Below the pieces are notes generated by a model that ran no database searches, was not told the DNA's origin, and saw nothing but the letters and a program-made list of their open reading frames with translations. Position numbers and translations under genes: made by a program. From Rhodospirillaceae bacterium (GTDB lineage: Bacteria > Pseudomonadota > Alphaproteobacteria > Dongiales > Dongiaceae): 10,735 nucleotides of DNA. Shown here piece by piece: positions 1-6,613 of this stretch. How positions within the stretch are numbered: the first letter of the stretch is position 1; each line of letters opens with the position of its first letter. The stretch covers positions 1 to 10,735 of the forward strand of contig JAEUKU010000211.1 in the NCBI GenBank assembly GCA_016794075.1, read 5' to 3'.

Positions 1-752
1 GCGACATTGCCCGAGGCGCCGGGCGCGTAGGGGCAGCCGCCGAGGCCGGAGACCGAGGAATCCACCACGGCGACGCCCAGGTCCAGCACCGCCAGCAGGT
101 TGGCCAGCGCCTGGCCGTAGGTGTCGTGGAAATGCGCCGCCAAATGCTGCAAATCGACCTTGTCCGCCACCGCCTCGACCATGCGGCGGGCCTTGCCCGG
201 CGTGCCCACGCCGATCGTGTCGCCCAGGCTCAGCTCGTAGCAGCCCATGCCGATCAGTGCCTCGGCCACATGGGCCACGGCCTCGGGCGCGATCTCGCCC
301 TCATACGGGCAGCCCAGCACGCAGGAGACATAGCCGCGCACCTTCAAGCCGGCGGAAAGCGCCGCATCGGCGACATGCGAGAAACGCTCCAGGCTCTCGG
401 CGATGGAGCAATTGATGTTGCGCTGGGAGAAGCTCTCGGAGGCCGCGCCGAACACCGCGATCTCCTGCGCGCCGGCGGCCAGTGCCGCTTCCAGGCCCTT
501 CATGTTAGGGACCAGGACCGGATAGCTCACCCCCGGACGTTGCTTGACCTGCGCCAGGACCGCGGCCGAATCCGCCATCTGCGGCACCCATTTGGGCGAG
601 ACGAAGGCGCCGGCCTCGATGGTCCTGAGGCCGGTGGCGGAGAGCCGGTCGATGAGCTCGACCTTGACCGCGAGCGGAACGCGAGCGGCCTCGTTCTGCA
701 GCCCGTCGCGCGGGCCGACCTCGACTACGCGGACCTGTTTCGGGATGGTCAC
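1..752 (-). CDS. liuE: Hydroxymethylglutaryl-CoA lyase, C-terminus cut by window edge
   Basis: This enzyme cleaves HMG-CoA to acetoacetate and acetyl-CoA, the last step of leucine breakdown, in the cytoplasm. The frame is open from a GTG at 752 to the left edge, giving 250 complete residues of a family usually near 300. Visible landmarks are VGPRDGLQNE at residues 12-21 (Arg15 and Asp16 match the conserved catalytic Arg/metal Asp), AAHFHDTYGQ with metal-binding His207 and His209, the family signature GLGGCPYA with catalytic-loop Cys240, and ASGNV with Asn249, another metal ligand of this TIM-barrel family. The GTG start overlaps the liuD stop by 4 bp (GTGA), and a GAGG lies 4 bases upstream, which argues for coupled translation. 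It is the fifth gene of the liu operon. Only the C-terminal lid is missing, because the window ends. No frameshift is seen. Identification is firm; the exact start is less so. Confidence 0.95.
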   Translation of the reverse strand, partial: MTIPKQVRVVEVGPRDGLQNEAARVPLAVKVELIDRLSATGLRTIEAGAFVSPKWVPQMADSAAVLAQVKQRPGVSYPVLVPNMKGLEAALAAGAQEIAVFGAASESFSQRNINCSIAESLERFSHVADAALSAGLKVRGYVSCVLGCPYEGEIAPEAVAHVAEALIGMGCYELSLGDTIGVGTPGKARRMVEAVADKVDLQHLAAHFHDTYGQALANLLAVLDLGVAVVDSSVSGLGGCPYAPGASGNV

Positions 753-2770
753 GACCCGGCCTCGAAGCTGATCAGCTCGACGCCCTCGGCGACCGCATCG
801 CCGGCGCGGAACTTCACCGCCTTCACCACGCCGTCGGCATGGGCGGCGATGGTGTGCTCCATCTTCATGGCTTCCACCACCATCAGCGGCTGGCCGCGCT
901 TCACGGCATCGCCGGCCGCCGCCATCACGCGCACCACGGTGCCCGGCATGGGCGAGGCGAGATGGCCGTGGCCCTCGGTGGCGGCTTCGGCCTCGGCCAG
1001 GATGTCGACCCGGCCGATGCGCCAGGATTTGCCGCGCTCGATCAGCGTGACGGTTCCGTCCGCCTCGATCGCGGTCAGGCGCAGGCGGCCGTGATCGGTT
1101 CCGGCGGTGAGGGCGTTGCCGTCGAGCGCCGGACCGGTGAGACTCAAGGGCGCGCCGTCATCCACGGCAATGCTCCAGCGCGGACCGGAAAAGGCGATGC
1201 GCGCCTCGCGCCGCTTGCCGGCGGCATCACGCAGCAGCACCGACGCGCCGCCATCCCCGAAGACGCGCCAGCCGTTGGTGGCCGCCCAGGGCGAATGCGG
1301 ATCGGCGCCGGCCGCCGCTTTCGCCTTGCTGGCGGCGCCGTCCTTCAGCACGGCGAAAATCGCGGCAAGCGCCAGGGCGCGGTCGGGCGTCGCTTCGCCG
1401 CCGGTACCCGAGGCGGGAAACAGCTCGGCGCGGTGGCGCTCGATGAATCCCGTGTCGATCTCCGCCTTCAGGAAGGCCGGATGGCCGAGAACCTCGATCA
1501 GGAAGCCGGCATTGGTGGCAAGCCCGGCCAGCTCGGTTTCCTGCAGCGCGCGGCGCAGGCGCTGCGCGGCGATGGCGCGGTCCTCGCCCCAGGCGATCAC
1601 CTTGGCGATCATCGGATCGTAGAAGGTGGAGATGCGGTCGCCGGCGCGCACGCCGGAATCGATGCGGATCTGCGGCGCGTTGGCGGGCCAGGCGAGGTGC
1701 GCGATGCGGCCGGTCGCGGGCAGGAAGCCCTTGGCCGGGTCCTCGGCATAGAGCCGCACTTCCATCGCATGGCCGTAGCGCTGCAACTCGGCCTGACGCT
1801 CCGGCAGCGGTTCTCCGGCGGCGACGCGCAACTGCCATTCCACCAGGTCGATGCCGGCGATCATCTCGGTCACCGGGTGTTCGACCTGCAGCCGGGTGTT
1901 CATCTCGATGAAATAGAACTGCCTCTCGGCATAGAGGAACTCCACCGTGCCGGCGCCGACATAGCCGACGGCCTTCGCCGCCGCGACGGCGGCTTCGCCC
2001 ATGCGGCGGCGGGTGTCGTCGCTGAGGCCCGGGGCGGGGGCTTCCTCGATCACCTTCTGGTGGCGGCGCTGGATCGAACAGTCGCGGTCATGGATGTAGA
2101 CCGCCTCGCCGAGCGAATCGGCGAAGACCTGCACTTCCACATGGCGCGGCCGCTCCAGGTATTTCTCGATCAGCAGGCGCTCGTCGCCGAAGGCCGACTT
2201 GGCCTCGCGCCGGGCGCCCTCGATGGCGGGCAGCAGCTCGCGCTCCTCGAGCACGATGCGCATGCCCTTGCCGCCACCGCCGGCCGAGGCCTTGATGAGG
2301 ACGGGGAAGCCGATCTTCATCGCCTCCGCGATCAGGTGCGAATCGGCCTGCTCGGCGCCGTGATAGCCGGGCACCAGCGGCACGCCGGCCGCCTCCATCA
2401 GTTTCTTCGATTCCGATTTCGATCCCATGGCGTGAATGGCCGAAGCCGGCGGGCCGATGAAGGCGATGCCCATCTTGGCGCAGGCCTCGGCGAAGCGCGC
2501 ATTCTCGGAGAGGAAGCCATAGCCCGGATGGATCGCCTCGGCGCCGGTCGCCACGGCGGCGGCGATCACCTTATCGATGGCGAGATAGCTTTGCGCCGCC
2601 GGCGCGGGGCCCAGCAGCACCGCCTCGTCCGCCATCTCGACATGCAGCGCGCTCGCGTCGGCCTCGGAATAGACCGCGACCGTCGCGACATTGAGCCGCC
2701 GCGCCGTGCGCATGATGCGACAGGCGATCTCGCCGCGATTGGCAATCAGGATCTTGCGGAACATCGCCAC
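749..2770 (-). CDS. liuD: 3-methylcrotonyl-CoA carboxylase alpha subunit (biotin carboxylase + biotin carrier)
   Basis: The ATP-dependent biotin carboxylase subunit carboxylates biotin, which then carries CO2 to the beta subunit (liuB) for carboxylation of 3-methylcrotonyl-CoA. Reading 673 residues from GTG 2770: the biotin carboxylase N-domain starts at FRKILIANRGEIA (4-16), the ATP-grasp glycine loop SAGGGGKGMR is at 162-171, EMNTRLQVEHPVTE at 289-302 carries catalytic and metal residues, and the biotin carboxylase C-domain follows to about 450. A linker/BT region leads to a C-terminal biotinyl domain with EAMKMEH, where Lys636 is the biotinylation site. The start is either GTG at 2770 (AGGA 9 bases upstream) or ATG at 2764, differing by two residues. 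Propionyl- or geranyl-CoA carboxylase alpha subunits look similar; the neighbouring liuA, liuB, liuC and liuE favour methylcrotonyl-CoA. Length and motifs appear intact. Confidence 0.95.
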   Translation of the reverse strand: MAMFRKILIANRGEIACRIMRTARRLNVATVAVYSEADASALHVEMADEAVLLGPAPAAQSYLAIDKVIAAAVATGAEAIHPGYGFLSENARFAEACAKMGIAFIGPPASAIHAMGSKSESKKLMEAAGVPLVPGYHGAEQADSHLIAEAMKIGFPVLIKASAGGGGKGMRIVLEERELLPAIEGARREAKSAFGDERLLIEKYLERPRHVEVQVFADSLGEAVYIHDRDCSIQRRHQKVIEEAPAPGLSDDTRRRMGEAAVAAAKAVGYVGAGTVEFLYAERQFYFIEMNTRLQVEHPVTEMIAGIDLVEWQLRVAAGEPLPERQAELQRYGHAMEVRLYAEDPAKGFLPATGRIAHLAWPANAPQIRIDSGVRAGDRISTFYDPMIAKVIAWGEDRAIAAQRLRRALQETELAGLATNAGFLIEVLGHPAFLKAEIDTGFIERHRAELFPASGTGGEATPDRALALAAIFAVLKDGAASKAKAAAGADPHSPWAATNGWRVFGDGGASVLLRDAAGKRREARIAFSGPRWSIAVDDGAPLSLTGPALDGNALTAGTDHGRLRLTAIEADGTVTLIERGKSWRIGRVDILAEAEAATEGHGHLASPMPGTVVRVMAAAGDAVKRGQPLMVVEAMKMEHTIAAHADGVVKAVKFRAGDAVAEGVELISFEAGS

Positions 2771-2781
2771 GGGTCGGGGTC

Positions 2782-3567
2782 CTATTGCCAGTTCGGTTTG
2801 CGTTTCGCGAGGAAGGCGGCGAGGCCCTCCTTGCCCTCGGCCGAGGCGCGCGCCGCGGCGATGCGCCGGGCGGTGTCACGCATCAGCTTCTCGTCGATCC
2901 GCGCGCCCGCGACATGGGCGATCAAATCCTTGGCGGCGCGCTGCGCCTGCGGACCGCCTTTCAACAGCTGGCCCAGCATGCGGTCGCTTGCGGCGTCGAA
3001 CTCCGCCGCCGGCACCACCTCATGCACCAGCCCCAGGTTGAGGGCCGTCTGCGCATCGAAACGCTCGGCGGTGAGGAAATAGCGCCGGCAGGCGCGCGCT
3101 CCGATCGCCGCCGCGACATAGGGCGAAATGACCGCCGGGATGAGGCCGAGCCGCACTTCGGAGAGACAGAAGGTCGCTTCCGTTGCCGCGATCGCGATGT
3201 CGCAGCAGGCGACGAGTCCCACGCCGCCGCCGAAGGCCGCGCCCTGGACCAGGCCCAGCACCGGCTTCGGGCAGCCATCGATGGCGGCCATCAGCTCGGC
3301 CAGCGCCAGGGCGTCGCGCTCATTGGCATCGTGCGCCTGGTCGGCCATGCGCCGCATCCAGTCGAGATCAGCACCGGCGGAAAAGCTCTGGCCCGCCGCG
3401 CTCAGCACGACCACGCGCGCGGCGTCATCCTTGCCGGCGGCACGGAAGGCGGCGGTCAGTTCGGCGATCAGCGTCTCGTCGAAGGCGTTGTGCTTCTCCG
3501 GCCGGTTCATCCGGATGGTGGTGACCTGGTTCGCCGTCGCGATGTCGAGATAGCCGGCCATGCTCAC
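2782..3567 (-). CDS. liuC: 3-methylglutaconyl-CoA hydratase (enoyl-CoA hydratase/isomerase family)
   Basis: A crotonase-fold enzyme of 261 residues, placed by its operon as the hydratase turning 3-methylglutaconyl-CoA into HMG-CoA. The oxyanion-hole segments are SAGADLDWM (63-71) and GAAFGGGVGLVACCD (109-123). The second catalytic glutamate is Glu137 in LSEVRLGLIP. The position of the first crotonase glutamate carries Gly (GGGVGL), as I recall for many LiuC-type hydratases, so I do not read this as inactivation. The GTG at 3567 overlaps the liuB stop by 4 bp; an in-frame ATG at 3561 would shorten it by two residues. It sits between the two carboxylase subunit genes, and its stop is 11 bp before liuD. 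From sequence alone it is only an enoyl-CoA hydratase family member; the specific substrate is inferred from context. Confidence 0.88.
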   Translation of the reverse strand: MSMAGYLDIATANQVTTIRMNRPEKHNAFDETLIAELTAAFRAAGKDDAARVVVLSAAGQSFSAGADLDWMRRMADQAHDANERDALALAELMAAIDGCPKPVLGLVQGAAFGGGVGLVACCDIAIAATEATFCLSEVRLGLIPAVISPYVAAAIGARACRRYFLTAERFDAQTALNLGLVHEVVPAAEFDAASDRMLGQLLKGGPQAQRAAKDLIAHVAGARIDEKLMRDTARRIAAARASAEGKEGLAAFLAKRKPNWQ

Positions 3568-5171
3568 ATCCGGAAGATGCCGAAGCGGGTCGGCTCAATC
3601 GGCGCGTTGAGCGCAGCCGAGAGGCCGAGGGCGATGGTGGTGCGCGCCTCCGCCGGGTCGACCAGGCCGTCGTCCCAGAGCCTGGCCCCGGCATAGAAGG
3701 GATGGCCCTGTGCCTCGTATTGGGCGCGGATCGGCGCCTTGAACTGCTCCTCGGCCTCCGCCGGCCAATCCTCGCCGCGGGAGGCCATGCCGTCGCGCTT
3801 CACCTGGGCCAGCACGTTGGCCGCCTGCTCGCCGCCCATGACCGAGATGCGCGCGTTCGGCCACATCCACAGGAAGCGGGGCCCGAAGGCGCGACCGCAC
3901 ATGCCGTAATTGCCGGCGCCGAAGGACCCGCCGATCAGCAGGGTGAGCTTGGGCACCTGGGCGCAGGAGACGGCGGTCACCATCTTGGCACCGTCCTTGG
4001 CGATGCCGCCGGATTCGTATTTCCGCCCCACCATGAAGCCGGTGATGTTCTGCAGGAACAGCAGCGGAATGCCGCGCTGGGCGCAGAGCTCGACGAAATG
4101 GGCACCCTTCAGCGCCGATTCGGAGAACAGGATGCCGTTATTGGCGACGATGCCCACGGGATAGCCCCAGATGCGGGCGAAGCCGGTCACCAGCGTCGTG
4201 CCGTAGAGCTTCTTGAACTCGTCGAAGCGGCTGCCGTCGACGAGGCGGGCGATCACCTCGCGCACGTCATAGGGATGCCGCGCATCGGCCGGGACGATGC
4301 CGTATATCTCCCGCGGATCGTAGAGCGGTTCCTCGGGTGCGGCGAGATCCAGCGACACGGACTTTACGCGGTTGAGATGCGCGACGATCGACCGCGCGAT
4401 CTCCAGCGCGTGGCGGTCATCCTCGGCATAGTGGTCGGTGACGCCGGATTGCCGCGAATGCACGTCGGCGCCGCCCAGGTCTTCGGCCGTGACGACTTCG
4501 CCGGTGGCGGCCTTCACCAGCGGTGGTCCCCCCAGGAAGATCGTGCCCTGGTTCTTGACGATGATGCTTTCGTCCGACATCGACGGCACATAGGCGCCGC
4601 CGGCGGTACAGGAGCCCATGACGACGGCGATCTGCGGGATGCCGGCCGCCGACATGGTCGCCTGGTTGTAGAAGATGCGGCCGAAATGGTCGCGGTCGGG
4701 AAACACCTCGTCCTGGTTCGGCAGGTTGGCGCCACCGCTATCGACCAGATAGATGCAGGGCAGGTTGTTCTGGCGCGCGATCTCCTGCGCGCGCAGGTGT
4801 TTCTTCACCGTGACCGGATAATAGGTGCCGCCCTTCACCGTCGCATCGTTGGCGACGATGACGCATTCGCGCCCCGCCACCCGGCCGATGCCGGTGATGA
4901 TGCCGGCGGCCGGGATGTCGTCGTCATAGAGCCGGTAGGCGGCGAGCTGGGAGAATTCCAGGAACGGCGCCCCGGGGTCGACCAGACCGCGGATGCGGTC
5001 GCGCGGCAGCAGCTTGCCGCGCGCCAGGTGCTTGGCCCGTGCCGCCTCGCCGCCGCCGAGCTTGATCTTGTCGACGACGCGGCGCACCTCGTCGACCTGC
5101 GCCTGCATGGCGTCGCGGTTGCGCTGGAATGCTTCCGACCGGGTGTCGATCTCGCTTTTCAGGATGGTCAT
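3564..5171 (-). CDS. liuB: 3-methylcrotonyl-CoA carboxylase beta subunit (carboxyltransferase)
   Basis: The carboxyltransferase subunit moves CO2 from biotin on LiuD to 3-methylcrotonyl-CoA, giving 3-methylglutaconyl-CoA. It is 535 residues, the normal length for the family. The N-terminal half has LVDSGGANLPNQDEVFPD (142-159) and FYNQATMSAAGIPQIAVVMG (167-186), followed by SCTAGGAYVP, which forms the acyl-CoA site. The C-terminal half has FLQNITGFMVG and SFGAGNYGMCGRAFGPRFLW with MGGEQAANVL, typical of the biotin-binding crotonase-like domain. The ATG at 5171 follows the liuA stop by 7 bp with no clear Shine-Dalgarno, suggesting coupled translation. The stop overlaps the liuC start. A propionyl-CoA carboxylase beta subunit is the main alternative, but the VDSGGANLP motif and the operon favour methylcrotonyl-CoA. 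Confidence 0.95.
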   Translation of the reverse strand: MTILKSEIDTRSEAFQRNRDAMQAQVDEVRRVVDKIKLGGGEAARAKHLARGKLLPRDRIRGLVDPGAPFLEFSQLAAYRLYDDDIPAAGIITGIGRVAGRECVIVANDATVKGGTYYPVTVKKHLRAQEIARQNNLPCIYLVDSGGANLPNQDEVFPDRDHFGRIFYNQATMSAAGIPQIAVVMGSCTAGGAYVPSMSDESIIVKNQGTIFLGGPPLVKAATGEVVTAEDLGGADVHSRQSGVTDHYAEDDRHALEIARSIVAHLNRVKSVSLDLAAPEEPLYDPREIYGIVPADARHPYDVREVIARLVDGSRFDEFKKLYGTTLVTGFARIWGYPVGIVANNGILFSESALKGAHFVELCAQRGIPLLFLQNITGFMVGRKYESGGIAKDGAKMVTAVSCAQVPKLTLLIGGSFGAGNYGMCGRAFGPRFLWMWPNARISVMGGEQAANVLAQVKRDGMASRGEDWPAEAEEQFKAPIRAQYEAQGHPFYAGARLWDDGLVDPAEARTTIALGLSAALNAPIEPTRFGIFRM

Positions 5172-5178
5172 CTGCGGT

Positions 5179-6342
5179 TCAGGCGGTCTCGTTGAAGATT
5201 TCGCGGCCGATCAGCATACGCCTGATCTCGCTGGTGCCCGCGCCGATCTCATAGAGCTTGGCGTCGCGCAGCAGTCTTCCGGTGGGATAGTCGTTGATGT
5301 AGCCGTTGCCGCCCAGGCATTGCAGCGCTTCCAGCGCCATCCAGGTCGCCTTCTCCGCGCAATAGAGGATGACGCCGGCGGCGTCCTTGCGGGTGATCTT
5401 GCCGCTGTCGCAGGCCTTCGCCACCGCATAGCAATAGGCGCGGCAGGCCGACAACGTGGAATACATGTCGGCGATCTTGCCCTGCATCAGCTGGAAGGTG
5501 CCGATGGGCTGGCCGAACTGCTTGCGGTCGTGGATATAGGGAATGACCACGTCCATCGCCGCCTGCATGATGCCGAGCGGTCCGGCGGCCAACACGGCGC
5601 GCTCGTAGTCGAGGCCGCTCATCAACACGTTGACGCCCTTGCCTTCGGCCTTGAGCACGTTCTCCGCAGGCACCTCGCATTCGTTGAAGACGAGCTCCCC
5701 GGTGTTGGAGCCGCGCATGCCGAGCTTGTCCAGCTTCTGCGCGACGTGGAAGCCCTTGGTCCTGGTCTCGAAGATGAAGGCGGTGATGCCCTTCGGCCCG
5801 GCCTCGGCATCGGTCTTGGCATAGACCACGATGATGTCGGCGTTGGGGCCGTTGGTGATCCACATCTTGGTGCCGTTCAGCACATAGCGGTCGCCGCGCC
5901 GCTCGGCCTTCAGCCGCATCGAGACGACGTCGGAGCCGGCGCCCGGCTCGCTCATGGCGAGCGCGCCGACATGCTCGCCGGAGATCAGCTTGGGCAGATA
6001 CTTGCGCTTCTGCGCCTCGCTGCCGTTGCGGCGAATCTGGTTGACGCAGAGGTTGGAATGGGCGCCGTAGGAGAGGGCGACCGAAGCGGAGGCCCGGGAG
6101 AGCTCCTCGATGGCGATGACATGCTCCAGATAGCCCATGCCCGAGCCGCCATATTCCTCCTCGACGGTGATGCCGAGCAGGCCCATCTCGCCGAACTTGC
6201 GCCACAAATCGGCGGGGAAATCGTCCTGACGGTCGATTTCCGCCGCGCGTGGAGCGATCTCCGCTGCGGCAAAACCGCGCACGCTCTCGCGCAGGGCTTC
6301 CGCCGTCTCGCCGAGGTCGAATTCCAGGGATCGCAGATCCAT
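5179..6342 (-). CDS. liuA: Isovaleryl-CoA dehydrogenase
   Basis: A FAD-dependent acyl-CoA dehydrogenase of 387 residues that oxidises isovaleryl-CoA to 3-methylcrotonyl-CoA and passes electrons to electron-transfer flavoprotein. Motifs: LAMSEPGAGSD (128-138) and WITNG (161-165) at the flavin, GLDYERAVLAAGPLG (243-257) with catalytic Glu247 in the position characteristic of isovaleryl-CoA dehydrogenases rather than short/medium-chain enzymes, QCLGGNGYINDYP (341-353) and YEIGAGTSEIRR (364-375). I chose the ATG at 6342 because GGGAG (6353-6357) lies 10 bases upstream and residue 1 matches the usual N-terminus. The frame stays open to 6492, but the extra 50 codons are Ala/Arg/Pro-rich and overlap the promoter region, so I exclude them. 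It is the first gene of the liu operon. The fold call is certain; substrate assignment rests on Glu247 and context. Confidence 0.95.
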   Translation of the reverse strand: MDLRSLEFDLGETAEALRESVRGFAAAEIAPRAAEIDRQDDFPADLWRKFGEMGLLGITVEEEYGGSGMGYLEHVIAIEELSRASASVALSYGAHSNLCVNQIRRNGSEAQKRKYLPKLISGEHVGALAMSEPGAGSDVVSMRLKAERRGDRYVLNGTKMWITNGPNADIIVVYAKTDAEAGPKGITAFIFETRTKGFHVAQKLDKLGMRGSNTGELVFNECEVPAENVLKAEGKGVNVLMSGLDYERAVLAAGPLGIMQAAMDVVIPYIHDRKQFGQPIGTFQLMQGKIADMYSTLSACRAYCYAVAKACDSGKITRKDAAGVILYCAEKATWMALEALQCLGGNGYINDYPTGRLLRDAKLYEIGAGTSEIRRMLIGREIFNETA

Positions 6343-6352
6343 CAGGCAGGGG

Positions 6353-6357
6353 CTCCC
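6353..6357 (-). promoter_or_regulatory. Ribosome binding site of liuA
   Basis: GGGAG on the minus strand, 10 bases before the ATG at 6342. It is the clearest Shine-Dalgarno in the operon and decides the liuA start against the longer open frame that reaches 6492. Confidence 0.6.
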
Positions 6358-6395
6358 AGATCGGCGCGGCTTAGGAATTGCGCCCGGTTTTGGCT

Positions 6396-6413
6396 GCATT
6401 GTAATGGCAATGC
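6396..6413. promoter_or_regulatory. Inverted repeat over the liu -10 box, candidate operator
   Basis: A perfect dyad, GCATTG (6396-6401) and CAATGC (6408-6413), with a 6-bp spacer TAATGG. Eighteen base pairs with 6-bp arms is the size expected of a dimeric repressor site. It covers the proposed -10 of the liu promoter, so a bound protein would block transcription. No regulator gene is present in the window, so the binding protein is unknown. Confidence 0.4.
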
Positions 6414-6425
6414 CGGGCGCGGCAA
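6398..6425 (-). promoter_or_regulatory. Candidate liu operon promoter
   Basis: On the minus strand TTGCCG (6425-6420) and TACAAT (6403-6398) are separated by 16 bp. TACAAT matches 5 of 6 positions of the sigma-70 -10 consensus. Transcription would start near 6391, giving a leader of about 50 nt before liuA. The -10 box lies inside the inverted repeat at 6396-6413. Assigned by eye; no experimental support. Confidence 0.4.
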
Positions 6426-6491
6426 GGGCAGCGGCTGCGGGTAATCTTCGGGCGAAACGCCGCAAGGCCGGCGCAGCCTTGTTGCGCGGCA

Positions 6492-6527
6492 CCCCGGGGC
6501 AAACGACGTTTTGCTTTTTCGCCGGGG
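6492..6527. repeat. Nested hairpin with T run in the divergent intergenic region
   Basis: The inner stem GCAAA (6499-6503) and TTTGC (6510-6514) has a 6-base loop and is followed on the plus strand by TTTTT (6515-6519), like a short intrinsic terminator. An outer pair, CCCCGG (6492-6497) and CCGGGG (6522-6527), could enclose it. No plus-strand gene ends upstream, so an ordinary terminator role is not explained by the layout. Confidence 0.35.
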
Positions 6528-6542
6528 AACGGATCGAGTTCC
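6526..6542. promoter_or_regulatory. Inverted repeat GGAAC-N7-GTTCC upstream of the plus-strand promoter
   Basis: GGAAC (6526-6530) and GTTCC (6538-6542) form a perfect 5-bp dyad with a 7-bp spacer. It ends 3 bp before the proposed -35 box at 6546, a position typical of activator sites. Five-base arms can arise by chance, so this is only a candidate operator. Confidence 0.25.
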
Positions 6543-6545
6543 GGT

Positions 6546-6574
6546 TTGCCGCTGGCGCGGCGCTTGCCTAGACT
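6546..6574 (+). promoter_or_regulatory. Candidate promoter of the flavin oxidoreductase gene
   Basis: TTGCCG (6546-6551), 17-bp spacer, TAGACT (6569-6574). The start of transcription would fall near 6581-6585, giving a leader of about 30 nt before the ATG at 6614. A GATT follows the -10 box after 7 bp, as it does (6-7 bp) after two other candidate -10 boxes in this window. Confidence 0.45.
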
Positions 6575-6592
6575 CGGCCGTGATTATTGCCT

Positions 6593-6602
6593 GGGAGAAG
6601 GA
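6593..6602 (+). promoter_or_regulatory. Ribosome binding site of the flavin oxidoreductase gene
   Basis: A purine-rich run, GGGAGAAGGA, ends 11 bases before the ATG at 6614. It supports this ATG over an in-frame TTG at 6587, which lies upstream of the site. Confidence 0.55.
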
Positions 6603-6613
6603 CGTTTCGGGGC

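Noticed and set aside
839..3082. Very long open frame of 747 codons on the plus strand, antisense to liuD and liuC
   Set aside because: Its product is a His/Arg/Gly/Ala-rich composition with no recognisable motif, typical of the antisense frame of a GC-rich gene. The minus-strand genes have intact motifs throughout.
6428..6438. Palindrome GCAGC-G-GCTGC in the intergenic region
   Set aside because: Short and entirely G/C-rich with a single-base centre; expected by chance in DNA of this composition.
3702..6444. Long plus-strand open frames antisense to liuB and liuA
   Set aside because: They have low-complexity composition and no family landmarks, and they lie exactly opposite well-conserved coding sequence.
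6343..6492. N-terminal extension of isovaleryl-CoA dehydrogenase by 50 residues, resembling a targeting peptide
   Set aside because: It lies upstream of a good ribosome binding site and across the promoter and dyad. The shorter form matches the usual protein length, and bacterial versions are cytoplasmic.
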